A DNA stretch of 64,000 bases from Embleya hyalina (GTDB taxonomy: Bacteria; Actinomycetota; Actinomycetes; Streptomycetales; Streptomycetaceae): NCBI RefSeq assembly GCF_003967355.1, contig NZ_BIFH01000013.1, positions 948,960-1,012,959 on the forward strand, in the 5' to 3' direction. The position numbers and the translations under genes were made by a program. The notes under the pieces were generated by a model. It saw nothing but the letters and a program-made list of their open reading frames with translations. It made no database searches and was not told the DNA's origin. Every line of letters starts with the position of its first letter. Position 1 is the first letter of the stretch. Of the stretch, positions 33,648 to 42,503 are shown one piece after another.

Positions 33648-33981
33648 GCCTTCCTCCGCGTGTGTGACCTCGGGGCCCGTGCCGGGTCCGGCCGTGGGCC
33701 GCGGGGTTCGCGGCGGGCGGTCCGGCCCGTGTCCGGGCGTTCGGAATTCCATCACCACCCGAACGCTCCGGTTGGGTGGCGCGGGCCTACTCTGGCACGC
33801 CGGATGGGCCCGCAGCCCAGGGTCGGGCCGGCAAGCATCCGAACGGCGGAGCGCACGCCCCCGGCGCGCAGGTCGATCGCGGTCCGGCAGCCGGGCCACA
33901 CCGGGCAGGGGTCACCCGCGCGGCCTCATCTCGGAGGCTAAATCGTGCGAATGACTCAATTAGTAACTATTGTAACTTTCT
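33648..33981. promoter_or_regulatory. Divergent promoter region, AT-rich at its right end
   Basis: About 330 bases lie between the methyltransferase operon and the epimerase. The last 40 bases are AT-rich (AATTAGTAACTATTGTAACT near 33957-33976). TAACTA or TAACTT can serve as a -10 element close to the GTG at 33982, and no ribosome binding site is present, so the epimerase is probably translated from a leaderless message. No gene is seen. Confidence 0.5.
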
Positions 33982-34965
33982 GTGCTTAATACCTATGACA
34001 CGGTCCTCGTTTCCGGTGGTCTCGGTTTCATCGGAACGCACATGACCCATGCCCTCCTGGCCCTCGGGAAGAAGGTAAGGATCGTCGATACCGGTCGCAC
34101 CTCGCTCTCGGACGACCCGCCGCCGGGGGTCACGTTGTTCCCGGTGGACATCCGCGAGACGGAGAAGATCGCCGAGCTGGCGGCCGGGGTGGACCTCGCC
34201 TTCCACATCGCCGCCAACGCCAACGGGACGTTGTCGATCACCGAGCCGCGCCTGGACTTCGAGATCAACGCGCTCGGCACGTTCTCGTTCGCCGAGGCGA
34301 TGCTGGCCGCCGGGGTGCGCAGGGTCGTGTACGTGTCGTCCGCGTCCACGTACGGCACACCACGGAAGTTCCCCATGGACGAGGAGCATCCGAACCGACC
34401 CTTCGTCCCCTACGGCGCGTCCAAACTCGGCGGGGAGGTGTCCTGCCTGGCCCTGCATCACGCGTGTGGGCTGCCGGTGGTGGTGGGTCGGCCGTTCTGC
34501 GTCTACGGCCCGGGCGAGAACCCGCGGGAGGCGATGGTCGAGGTGGGCCGGTTCCTGCGCTGGCACCTCAACGGCGCGCCGATTCAGATCGTCGGCGACA
34601 TCGACGGCAAGACCCGCGATTTCGTGCACGTCACCGACCTTGTCGCGGGGCTGCTGACGCTCGCCGACCGGGGACGACTGGGGGAGGTGTACAACATCGG
34701 TTCGGGCACCGAGACCTCGATGCGTGGACTCGTCGACGTGATCGGCGAGGTCACGGGACGCAAGCCCGCGGTCGACGCGATCACGGAGATCGAGGACGAC
34801 ACCTACCGTCTCGTCGCGGACATCGCCAAGATCGAGGCGCTCGGATACCGCCCCGCGGTGTCCCTGCACGATGGGGTGCGCGACCTGGCGCGGGCGCTGG
34901 GCCCCGCACCGGAACTGCCCGGAGCCCCCACCATCTTCGCCCGGGGACAGCACGCCGAACGGTGA
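33982..34965 (+). CDS. NAD-dependent epimerase/dehydratase (extended SDR)
   Basis: A 327-residue extended short-chain dehydrogenase. The cofactor motif is VLVSGGLGFIGTHMTHALLA at residues 8-27 (GxxGxxG). The active site is VVYVSSAS near 115 and PYGASKLGG near 140, giving Tyr-x-x-x-Lys. VGRPFCVYGPGENP near 165 and DFVHVTDLVAGLL near 215 are typical of UDP-sugar 4-epimerases and dehydratases. It starts at GTG 33982 without a Shine-Dalgarno sequence. It is divergent from the methyltransferase/A-T-TE operon, so a role in supplying or modifying a sugar for that product is possible but unproven. Confidence 0.85.
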   Translation: MLNTYDTVLVSGGLGFIGTHMTHALLALGKKVRIVDTGRTSLSDDPPPGVTLFPVDIRETEKIAELAAGVDLAFHIAANANGTLSITEPRLDFEINALGTFSFAEAMLAAGVRRVVYVSSASTYGTPRKFPMDEEHPNRPFVPYGASKLGGEVSCLALHHACGLPVVVGRPFCVYGPGENPREAMVEVGRFLRWHLNGAPIQIVGDIDGKTRDFVHVTDLVAGLLTLADRGRLGEVYNIGSGTETSMRGLVDVIGEVTGRKPAVDAITEIEDDTYRLVADIAKIEALGYRPAVSLHDGVRDLARALGPAPELPGAPTIFARGQHAER

Positions 34966-35153
34966 CCCGAGCGCTCCGGGAGGCCGACGGGCCCAACGGC
35001 CTCGACGCCGGTCTCCCTCACGGTTCGCGCGCGGGGCCGGTCGGAATGCGAGCGGTGGCGGCTGGGCCGGACGGGCAGTCGCCGTGAGCCGTTCGGTGGT
35101 ATCCGGCGTGGCGGTCGGTCCCCCGGGGATCGGCCGGTTGTCGGCTTCGGCGC

Positions 35154-36887
35154 ATGCGACGTCCCCGTGCTCTCGTCCTGGCGAGGATCGCCGCCGCGGC
35201 TCCGGCTCCGACCGCCGAACTTCCCGCGGCGCCCATCGCCGTACAACTACCGGCCCTCAACGACCTCCACGGCAACCTGCGTCCCGTGGACGGACCGGCG
35301 GGTGCCATCACGCGACGAAAGCCCGACGGAACCCTGGAGAGTGTCCAGGCCGGCGGTGTCCCGCAATTGGCCGCACTCCTCGACAGGGCTCGCGACGGGC
35401 AGAGCGACACGCTGACCGTCGGGGCCGGGGACATGATCGGCGGCAGCCCGCTGCTGTCCGCCGCCTACCACGACGAACCGACCGTCGACGCCCTCGACGC
35501 CCTCGGCCTCGACGTGACCTCCGTCGGCAACCACGAGTTCGACGAGGGTCCCGCGGAGCTGCTGCGGATGGCCCACGGCGGGTGCCACCCCGAAGACGGC
35601 TGCTCGATCCCCGAACACCCCTACGCCGGAGCCCACTTCCCTTACCTCGCCGGCAATGTGACGTACAAGGGACACGACGAGCCGATCCTTCCACCCTATT
35701 GGATCACCCGGTTGCCCAGCGGCCCCAGGATCGGATTCATCGGGCTCACCACCCGGGACACCCCGCAGGCCGTGCCGGCGCCGTACGTTCGTGACCTGTC
35801 CTTCGAGGACGAGGTGCCCCGGGTCGACCGGTACGCCGACGAACTCGACCGACAAGGCGTGAAGGCCATCGTGGTACTCGTCCACGAAGGCAGCCCGCCT
35901 CCGGGACCGGCGTACGACGACGATTGCGACACCAAGGGACCGGCGTCCGAACTGCGCGGACGCATCAGGTCCATCGCCGCGCAGGCATCCCCCAAGGTCG
36001 ACCTGTTCGTCACCGGCCACTCGCACGAGGCGTACGTCTGCCACGTGCGCGGACCGGCCGGCCGGGAACGGCTGGTCACCCAGGCCGCGTCCTTCGGCCG
36101 TACCTATACCGACGTGCGATTCACCGTGGACCCCGCGACGGAGGACGTCGTGGTCGACTCCGCACGGGCCCGCAACCACGTCGTGGATCGGGCCGGTCCA
36201 GAGGACCCCGAGGTCGGCAAGGTCGTCGCGGACTGGGAGGAGCGGTCCAAGGCCCTCGCCGACAAGCCCGTCGGCTACATCGCCGGGGACCTGCTCGGGC
36301 GCGGTTCCACCAGGCCGGAGACACCGTTGGGCGATCCGGTCACCGACGGGCAGGTGGAGGCCACTCGCGGAGACGGGGCGCAACTGGCCCTGCTCAACCC
36401 CGGTGGCATGCGGGCCGACCTGATCTACAAGGCATCGGGCAACGAGGGCGACGGTGTCGTCACCTACGCGGAGGCCTTCCGGGTGCTGCCGTTCCACAAC
36501 GGCCTGATCACCATGACCCTGACCGGCGATCAGTTGTTGGAAGCGCTGCGCCAGCAGTTCTCCGGTATCAACGAGACCGAGACCAGGGTGCTGCAACTGT
36601 CCTCGGCGCTGCGCTATTCGGTCGACATGAAGCGGGCGGGCGCCGATCGGCTGCTCGCCGACACCGTGCGTGTCGACGGCAAACCGGTCATGGCCGGCGA
36701 CAACTTCCGCGTCACCGTCAACAGCTTCCTTGCCGACGGCGGCAACGGCTTCACCGTCTTCGCCGCCGGCACCGACCGAAGCGGTGAGACGACCGACACG
36801 GCGTCCTTCGCCGAGTACCTCCAGGCATACTCCACGCCCACCACGCCGTTCGCGGTTCCGCCGGCCGACCGGGTCACGTTCCTGTAG
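35154..36887 (+). CDS. Secreted 5'-nucleotidase / cyclic-nucleotide phosphodiesterase (UshA-like)
   Basis: A 577-residue metallophosphoesterase. The N-terminal catalytic domain has the dinuclear-metal motifs NDLHGN near residue 36, GAGDMIGG near 90, GNHEFD near 122 and TGHSHEAY near 285. The C-terminal 5_nucleotid_C domain (about 345-560) contains LLNPGGMRADL and NSFLADGGNGFTVF for substrate binding. The N-terminus (MRRPRALVLARIAAAAPAPT) looks like a short signal peptide with a weak hydrophobic core, so export is likely but not certain. It would release phosphate from extracellular nucleotides. A strong hairpin 42 bases after the stop ends the transcript. Confidence 0.87.
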   Translation: MRRPRALVLARIAAAAPAPTAELPAAPIAVQLPALNDLHGNLRPVDGPAGAITRRKPDGTLESVQAGGVPQLAALLDRARDGQSDTLTVGAGDMIGGSPLLSAAYHDEPTVDALDALGLDVTSVGNHEFDEGPAELLRMAHGGCHPEDGCSIPEHPYAGAHFPYLAGNVTYKGHDEPILPPYWITRLPSGPRIGFIGLTTRDTPQAVPAPYVRDLSFEDEVPRVDRYADELDRQGVKAIVVLVHEGSPPPGPAYDDDCDTKGPASELRGRIRSIAAQASPKVDLFVTGHSHEAYVCHVRGPAGRERLVTQAASFGRTYTDVRFTVDPATEDVVVDSARARNHVVDRAGPEDPEVGKVVADWEERSKALADKPVGYIAGDLLGRGSTRPETPLGDPVTDGQVEATRGDGAQLALLNPGGMRADLIYKASGNEGDGVVTYAEAFRVLPFHNGLITMTLTGDQLLEALRQQFSGINETETRVLQLSSALRYSVDMKRAGADRLLADTVRVDGKPVMAGDNFRVTVNSFLADGGNGFTVFAAGTDRSGETTDTASFAEYLQAYSTPTTPFAVPPADRVTFL

Positions 36888-36928
36888 AAGACCCTCTCGA
36901 TACACGTCCGTTCCCGAAGGCGTCCGGA

Positions 36929-36965
36929 CCGATTCCCGCCCGGAAGGACCCCGGGCGGGAATCGG
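36929..36965 (+). terminator. Strong hairpin terminator after the 5'-nucleotidase
   Basis: Perfect 15-bp arms CCGATTCCCGCCCGG and CCGGGCGGGAATCGG flank a 7-base loop (AAGGACC). It begins 42 bases after the stop codon. No long U-tract follows, as is usual for actinomycetes. Confidence 0.8.
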
Positions 36966-37262
36966 TTGCCGCCGCTCGACGTCCTCGCCGCACCCGACCA
37001 CCCTGACACCGCCCGTCAGGCCACCGCCGAGCGCGCCCTGCTGCACACCCTCCGCGGTCACTGCGACAGCCCCGTCGCCGGTTATGCCGGCACTCACCCC
37101 ACGGGCGAACTCTCCTTGCGCGCCGCCGTGTTCACCCCCGACGGCAAAACCGTCCTCAACGCCCACGAATGGGCCGGCCCCCTCGACCCCGCCGGCCTCG
37201 GCGCCTCCGTCGCCCTCCTGCGCCCAGGGGCCCGCGAACTCATCGACACCATCCCCCACTGA
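36966..37262 (+). pseudogene. Fragment of hydroxymethylbilane synthase (HemC domain 3)
   Basis: A 98-residue open frame equals only the C-terminal domain of porphobilinogen deaminase: [20 protein letters not shown] then [23 protein letters not shown] and EWAGPLDP. The Cys that carries the dipyrromethane cofactor in full-length HemC is retained (GHCDSP). Domains 1 and 2 (about 200 residues with substrate-binding Arg and the catalytic Asp) are missing. The frame begins with TTG immediately after the terminator hairpin, with no ribosome binding site. It is best read as a gene remnant; the functional hemC should be elsewhere in the genome. Confidence 0.7.
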
Positions 37263-37365
37263 CCCACCGCACGACACGGTCCCGTACCGGTGACCCGGGT
37301 GATCCCTCGGCGCGGGCCCGGATCGTCGTCCGCGTTCCGGTGGGACGCCCGGAGCCGTCGCACCC

Positions 37366-38339
37366 TCAGCGGCGTGGGGCGAAAGCGCCGAGGAGGATCC
37401 GCTCGACCAGGTCCTCGTATTCGATGCCCACCGCGGCGGCCATCAACGGGAGTGGGCCGTGCGGCGCAGGGCCGGCAGGGTGTTGAGTTCGAGCCAGTGG
37501 AAACGCCCGTCCGGCGCGATCACGAAGTCGCTGCGCGAGTGGGACGAACAGCCGAGAGCGAGGTGCGCTCGCCGGGCCGCTTCCCCGATCTCGAGCGCCG
37601 TCACGTCCGGCAGGTCGGCCGGACACCCGAAGGAGTGCAGATCCGGGCCGGCCTTCGCCGTGCGGTCGTAGAAGTCGCCGACGACGAAGACCTCCGTGGC
37701 GGGCAGGGACGACGGAACGAGGTCCGTCTCCAGAACGCCGACCGTCACCATCCTGCCCTCGACGAACGGTTCGACGAACAGCGCGTGGCCGGCGCCGCGC
37801 AGGTCCTCCAGCGCCTGCACGAGCCGCATCCGGTCGCGTGCCACGGCCGGGCCGACGGAGCTGCCCTCGTCGCGCGCCTTGACGATGACGGGCACGCCCA
37901 GGCGCGCGAGGATGCCTTCGTCGGCCGCCGTGTCGGCGGCTTCCGTGTCCGATACGAGGACATCGGCCAGAACCGGCACACCCGCGGCGCCGGCCACCGT
38001 CTTGGCGGTCGGCTTGTCCATGGCGAGCGCACTGGCTCGGACACCGGAGCCCGTGTACGGGATGCCCATCGTCTCCAGGAAGCCCTGTAGTGTCCCGTCC
38101 TCCGCCCGCCGCCCGGCCAGTGCCAGTAACGCCACGTCGACCGTGCGCACCTTCTCCACGAATGCGGGATCGACGGTGTCGAGCACGCGGGCCCGGTATC
38201 CGAGGGCGATCAGTGCGCGCGCCACGTCGGCACCTGTTTTCAGGGAGCGTTCACGTTCGTGGCTCGCTCCTCCCGTGAGGACGCCGACGACGCCGGCGGC
38301 ATGCCGGATCGGGGCGGTGACGCTCGCACTACGAGGCAT
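37366..38339 (-). pseudogene. D-alanine--D-alanine ligase-like ATP-grasp gene, frameshifted near its 3' end
   Basis: This is an ATP-grasp ligase of the Ddl family. The N-terminal frame shows VVGVLTGGASHERERSLKTG near residue 12, MDKPTAKTVAGAAGVP, KARDEGSSVGP and DFVIAPDGRFHWLELNTLP. After LNTLP this frame ends early (ALRRTAHSR, stop at 37443). A second frame then reads LPLMAAAVGIEYEDLVERIL then LGAFAPRR to 37366, the expected Ddl C-terminus. The frame change lies between 37453 and 37472 and equals one missing base. GGGGAG precedes ATG 38339; ATG 38351 is an alternative. A TTA codon at 38127-38129 is unusual. It is either a recent pseudogene or an assembly indel. Confidence 0.75.
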
Positions 38340-39444
38340 GGCGCTCCCCATCGGTGGGACGGTGCAGGGCAGGTCGAGCAAGCAGGGCCACGAGGCGGCC
38401 CGCCATGGGGGCGCCCGGTTCGGCACGCGTTACGTGAGCCTTGTCGTTTGCTTGCGAGAACCCGCGGCGTGGCCTTGGTGTCGCGGGGAGACGGGAGCAA
38501 CCCGCTGAGCCCGCGCGGTGCGCCGTCCGCGGACCACCGCCCCGACCTCGTCTGCCGTCGCGCCTGCGGTCCTGTCGTTCGGCGCCGGACGCGTGGTGGG
38601 CTCCGTGGTGGTGTCGGTGGCGCGGATTAGGGTGGGCCGAGCTGCGCGTGGTGTGTGTCGGTTCCGGCCGGTTCGAGTTCGCGCGTCGACGCGACGTCCG
38701 GGCGACCTTGAACGGCGGTCGTTGCATCTGCATTTGCGCGTTCCCTCGAACGGGTGACATTTCCTTCGGGGTGTCCGAGGCCCCGCAAAACACCGGAGAA
38801 CGAATTCGACCGTCGATCTCGATCTCCGCTCCTGATTCGGCGTCGGGCGATCGAATGCGATCGGGACCGATTGCAGTCGCGACCGGATTCATTGTCGGGG
38901 TCACGAAGTCGTGGGGATGTTCGACGAGTTAACGTCGGTATGTCCCGGTGCACGGCGTTGCGCCGAATGCGTGGCGAGCGTCCTGTGGGGCCTGATTCAA
39001 TGTCCGAGTCAATCCAGGAAAAGGCCCCGGGTGCGATCGAGGCGCGCCCAGGGCCGGAAACTTCGAACGGGTATGCAGATGATCGAATCATTGCGCCGCC
39101 GATTTTGTCGGGTGAGTCGCGGCGCCGCTCGAATGTAGCATTCCGTGCCGCCTCGGCCCGGAAACCCGCGGGATCGACGCGTGGGACGTGGACCTGCGCT
39201 TCGCGTCGTGGTGGGCCGCGACACCCGACCGCGCGACGCGTCCGGGCGCGGCGGGGATCGTTCCGGCGGACCCGGCGTTCGGTGGGGCGTTCCATCGCCC
39301 GGTGGGTACGCATCCGCGTCCACTGAACCCCTCCGGGTGCCGCCGCGCGGCGGTACCCGGCCCTCTCGACTCGCCGCCCGTCCCCACGCATGCCCCCCGT
39401 TCGCGGAGCGCGCGCGGGGTCCTCCAGATTCGGACGGAGAAGCC
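38340..39444. other. 1.1-kb region without a recognisable gene
   Basis: No frame here looks like a protein on either strand. From about 38700 to 39130 the G+C is lower than in the flanks and the sequence is rich in CGAT/GATCG words. It holds the motif block GCATTTGCGCG (38730-38740) plus TCCCTCGAACGGGTGAC (38742-38758), which recurs at the Scr1/DUF397 locus. It may be an old promoter whose gene has been lost. Confidence 0.4.
38730..38758. promoter_or_regulatory. Operator-like element A (copy of the 44.5-kb element)
   Basis: GCATTTGCGCG is followed at once by TCCCTCGAACGGGTGAC, a near-palindrome with CTCG-AA-CG(A/G)G core. The same two words occur upstream of the DUF397 gene (44491-44501 and 44544-44560). 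Here no DUF397 or XRE gene follows on either strand. Confidence 0.45.
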
Positions 39445-40470
39445 ATGTCCGCCCCCTCGCCTGCGGTGACCTGTCCGACCTGCCGGTGGAAGCTCGACCC
39501 GCCCCAGGGCACCGCGGGCCGCCCCGGGAAGCACCGCACCGAGCGCTGCCGGATCTCGACGGCCAACGAGCGTTGCCGGGCCGGGCGCCGCGCCCGCCGC
39601 TCCCGCGTCACCGACGAACCCACCCCGGCCGACGGCCTCCCGACGCTCGCCGGTTCCGTCGTCGACGCACACCGGCGGGGCCGTACCTCCCCGCAACTCG
39701 TCCATTTATACGGGCAGTTGCGCCGGGAGGCCCGTCGCCTGGCCGACGGCGTCGCCGGCCCCCGCACCTCCACCCCCGACACCGCCGCGCCGCCGTCCGG
39801 GCCCGCGCCGGTGCCGCGCGTGCCCACCGACCTCGGCGTCGTGCCGGCTCAGCCGCCCGACACCTGCGCCGCCGTCGCCCCGGCGGTGTCCGCGCCCCGG
39901 TCGGCCGACGCCTCGCGGCGGTGCCGCGCGTCCTGTACCGCGGCGGTCGTGCCGGGCCGCGCGACCTCGCCCGCGTCACGCGTATGGGGAGGAGCGCGGC
40001 GAGGCGGTCCTGGACGGCAGCCACCGCCCGCCCTGGACGACGACCGGGGTCGTTGCCGAGGAACTCGGGCGCGATCTTCACAAGTTGCCCTCGCCATGGG
40101 ACCGGTCACGCCGGGCGGCCCCGACACTCCCGCGACTGCCTCGCTGCGGCCGACGCCCTGGCCTGCCACCCGCGCGGCCTGTGGCTCGCCGTCGAACGTC
40201 GCGCCCCTTCCCCGCTTCGCCCACCACCCCCCCGGCCGTCACCGCAGCCGCCCTGGAGCGCACCTTGGTTCCCGACCGGCCCCGAGCCCAGGCCCTCACT
40301 CTCGTCTCGGACGACGACCCCGAATGGACCCGCCGCCACCGGAACGGCGTCGACTACGCCGTCCCGACGACCCACCTGGAGGCCGCATCCCCGAGCCCGG
40401 CCTGGCCCGGAATCCGCTCGTCTCCCGCGAGGACCCCACCCCCGCCCCATGACGCCCCGCACGGAGCCGC
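39445..40470 (+). pseudogene. Disrupted zinc-ribbon-like hypothetical gene
   Basis: The frame from ATG 39445 starts plausibly (MSAPSPAVTCPTCRWKLDPP, then RCRISTANERCRAGRRARR), with CxxC and RC...RC pairs like a small zinc-binding motif and a helix-rich stretch to about residue 95. It then turns into Arg/Pro-rich text. Protein-like sequence continues in other frames: GEERGEAVLDGSHRPPWTTT and GVVAEELGRDLHKLPSPWD near 39990-40105, ALACHPRGLWLAVERRAP near 40160-40205, and LVSDDDPEWTRRHRNGVDYA near 40290-40370. I read this as one gene of about 340 codons broken by several frameshifts. The function is unknown. GGACGGAG lies just upstream of the ATG. Confidence 0.4.
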
Positions 40471-40471
40471 C

Positions 40472-40945
40472 ATGACCACGCCACCCCCACCCCCCGACGC
40501 CGCCGCCGCTCCCGCCCGCCCGGCCACCTCCGCGTTCGCCGCGTTCCGCCGACGCCACCACGACCCCTACCGGCGCTACGCCCGCACCCGCGTCGAGGAC
40601 CGCCGTGCCGATACCGCCGTCGACGACGCGTTCGCCGAACTCGCCGCCCGCTGGGACGAGATCCTGCGCTCCGCCAACCCGGCCGGGCACGCCTGGTGCG
40701 TCCTGCACGCCGCGGTCGACGCCGCCGACACCCCCGACACCGTCCGCGACGCGCTGCACCGGGCCCTGCCCCCCGACCAGGCCGACGCCGTCGTGTTGCA
40801 CTACCGCCTGGGCATGACCTTGACCACCACCGCGAACCTGATGGGCCTGGACGTGTCCGCCGTCGCAATGCGGTTGGTCATGGCCGAACGCGCCCTGCCC
40901 GCCGCCACCATCCGCGACCTCGAACGCACCCACCACCACGCCTGA
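40472..40945 (+). CDS. Sigma-factor-like protein (region 4-type helix-turn-helix)
   Basis: A 157-residue protein. After a Pro/Ala leader (MTTPPPPPDAAAAPARPATS) a conserved part contains DPYRRYARTRVEDRRADTAV and DDAFAELAARWDEIL. The C-terminus (LPPDQADAVVLHYRLGMTLT then TTANLMGLDVSAVAMRLVMAERAL) resembles sigma region 4, although region 2 is vestigial. It is probably an ECF-related or stand-alone DNA-binding regulator. It follows the disrupted zinc-ribbon-like gene directly. No anti-sigma factor is seen nearby. The exact role is unknown. Confidence 0.65.
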   Translation: MTTPPPPPDAAAAPARPATSAFAAFRRRHHDPYRRYARTRVEDRRADTAVDDAFAELAARWDEILRSANPAGHAWCVLHAAVDAADTPDTVRDALHRALPPDQADAVVLHYRLGMTLTTTANLMGLDVSAVAMRLVMAERALPAATIRDLERTHHHA

Positions 40946-41187
40946 CCCACCGTTCGACGGACGGCCGCGCCGACCACCGCGGCCGTCCCCACCGACGGCC
41001 CCGGCCCAGGACGTCACCGCGCGCCGCGCCGCGTGCCTCCGTGCGCCCGAATCCGCGCCGGTGCCGCACGAACGGGCCCCGAAACCCGCGTTCACCCACA
41101 GGAGTTGCCCACCACCGGATCCTCGATTCCCTAGCATGGGGACGTGTCACCCTGGCGGGGGAGTGGCGCGGACGTCGAGGGGACACC

Positions 41188-42003
41188 ATGGACGAGGACA
41201 CCGGTTCCGGCCCGCCCCCGATCGATACGAGAACACCCAGCGTCGCGCGCATGCACGACTATCTCCTCGGCGGCACCGACAACTACCCGGCCGACCGCCG
41301 TGCCTGCGGGAAGCTTCTGCGCGTGGCCCCCGATGTCCGCGCCCTGGCGCTGAACAACCGGGCGTTCCTGCGGCGCGCGGTGCGCGTTTTGGCGCGCGAG
41401 CACGGGATCCGGCAGTTCCTCGACCACGGTTCCGGGCTGCCGACGCGCGACAACGTGCACCAGGTCGCCCAGGCCGTCCACCCCGACTGCCGCGTCGTCT
41501 ACGTCGACAACGACCCCACCGCGCTGGCCCACGGCCGTATCCTCCTCGACGAGGACGACGGATCCACGATCTTCCTGCGCGCGGACCTGCGCGAGCCCGA
41601 CGCCATCCTCGACCACCCCGACCTCCGGGCCACCCTCGACCTGGAGCGGCCGGTCGCCGCCCTGTTCGTGTCCGTGCTCCACTGCATCCCCGAACGCGAC
41701 GACCCGAAGGCGATCGTGCGCCGCGTCGCGGAGCGCCTGTGTCCGGGCAGCTTCGTGCTGGTGTGCCAACTCGTCAGCCACGACCCCCACGCCCGCGACG
41801 CCGTCACCCGCTGCATGGACGAGGCCACCGGCGGCCGATGGGGCGCTGTGCGATCCCCGACGACCGTCGACGGCTTCCTCGAGGGCCTGGACGTCGAACC
41901 CCCCGGCCTGACCGAGATCACCGACTGGCACCCCGACACCGAACCGCGCATCCTGCAAGGCGGCGAGTTCATCGAGTACGGCGGCCTCGCCCGCATCCCG
42001 TGA
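41188..42003 (+). CDS. DUF574-type SAM-dependent methyltransferase
   Basis: A 271-residue member of the actinobacterial Methyltransf_19/DUF574 group. Diagnostic are TPSVARMHDYLLGGTDNYPA DRRA near residue 17, IRQFLDHGSGLPTRDNVHQV near 75 (SAM motif I), RVVYVDNDPTALAHGRILL near 103 and FVSVLHCIPERDDP near 163. GAGGGGA lies 5 bases before the ATG. Many paralogues exist in each actinomycete genome and their substrates are unknown. The last codons, including the TGA, belong to a 15-base tandem repeat. Confidence 0.87.
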   Translation: MDEDTGSGPPPIDTRTPSVARMHDYLLGGTDNYPADRRACGKLLRVAPDVRALALNNRAFLRRAVRVLAREHGIRQFLDHGSGLPTRDNVHQVAQAVHPDCRVVYVDNDPTALAHGRILLDEDDGSTIFLRADLREPDAILDHPDLRATLDLERPVAALFVSVLHCIPERDDPKAIVRRVAERLCPGSFVLVCQLVSHDPHARDAVTRCMDEATGGRWGAVRSPTTVDGFLEGLDVEPPGLTEITDWHPDTEPRILQGGEFIEYGGLARIP

Positions 42004-42052
42004 CCCCGCATCCCGTGACCCCGCATCCCGTGACCCCGCATCCCCCGACCCC
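41993..42052. repeat. 15-bp tandem repeat containing the stop codon
   Basis: Four head-to-tail units of GCATCCCGTGACCCC (the fourth is GCATCCCCCGACCCC) begin inside the methyltransferase's last codons. Because the unit is a multiple of three, every full copy repeats Arg-Ile-Pro-stop in frame. The first copy ends the protein; the rest are downstream. Confidence 0.85.
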
Positions 42053-42194
42053 GGATCCCCGCTCCGGTCGCCACGCCCGCCGGGTCGCGAGCCGTTCGGG
42101 AAAGCGACGATCATTGTTCAAGGAAGCCACGTACCTCGGGCGGTCCGCGGCCCGGCCGTTGGGCCATGCCGGTCGGCTCCGTCGTGGGCGGGTG

Positions 42195-42503
42195 TCAGAT
42201 CTGCGGCGTCAACTCCCATGTGCCTCGCCGTAGGTCGAGGGTCGCCGTGCGGTCGACCCTCTCGGGAGGTTTGCGACCCGGATGCCAAGGCCGCGGCAAC
42301 ACGGACAGACGGACGACCGCGGTGCCGTCGTCCGTGTGGCCGGGATCCGCAGGGACACCGATCCAGTACGCGCTTTCGCGAATCAGGTCCCGCATCGCCG
42401 CGGCATCCGGTTCCGGTATCGCCCTCGGCGACCGGCCCGCGTCCCCGGCCGGCGCGGAGCCGGCCGACAAAGTCAACAATCGACCCAACACCCGGGCGGG
42501 CAT
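42195..42503 (-). CDS. Hypothetical protein, possibly the frameshifted 3' part of the next gene
   Basis: A 102-residue frame (MPARVLGRLLTLSAGSAPAG ... MRDLIRESAYWIGVPADPGH and DRTATLDLRRGTWELTPQI). It overlaps the end of the upstream gene by 31 bases in another frame, and its ATG lacks a Shine-Dalgarno sequence. Good codon bias says it is translated. It is either a separate overlapping gene or, if one base is missing near 42500, the C-terminal third of a roughly 310-residue protein. No known domain is recognised. Confidence 0.5.
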   Translation of the reverse strand: MPARVLGRLLTLSAGSAPAGDAGRSPRAIPEPDAAAMRDLIRESAYWIGVPADPGHTDDGTAVVRLSVLPRPWHPGRKPPERVDRTATLDLRRGTWELTPQI

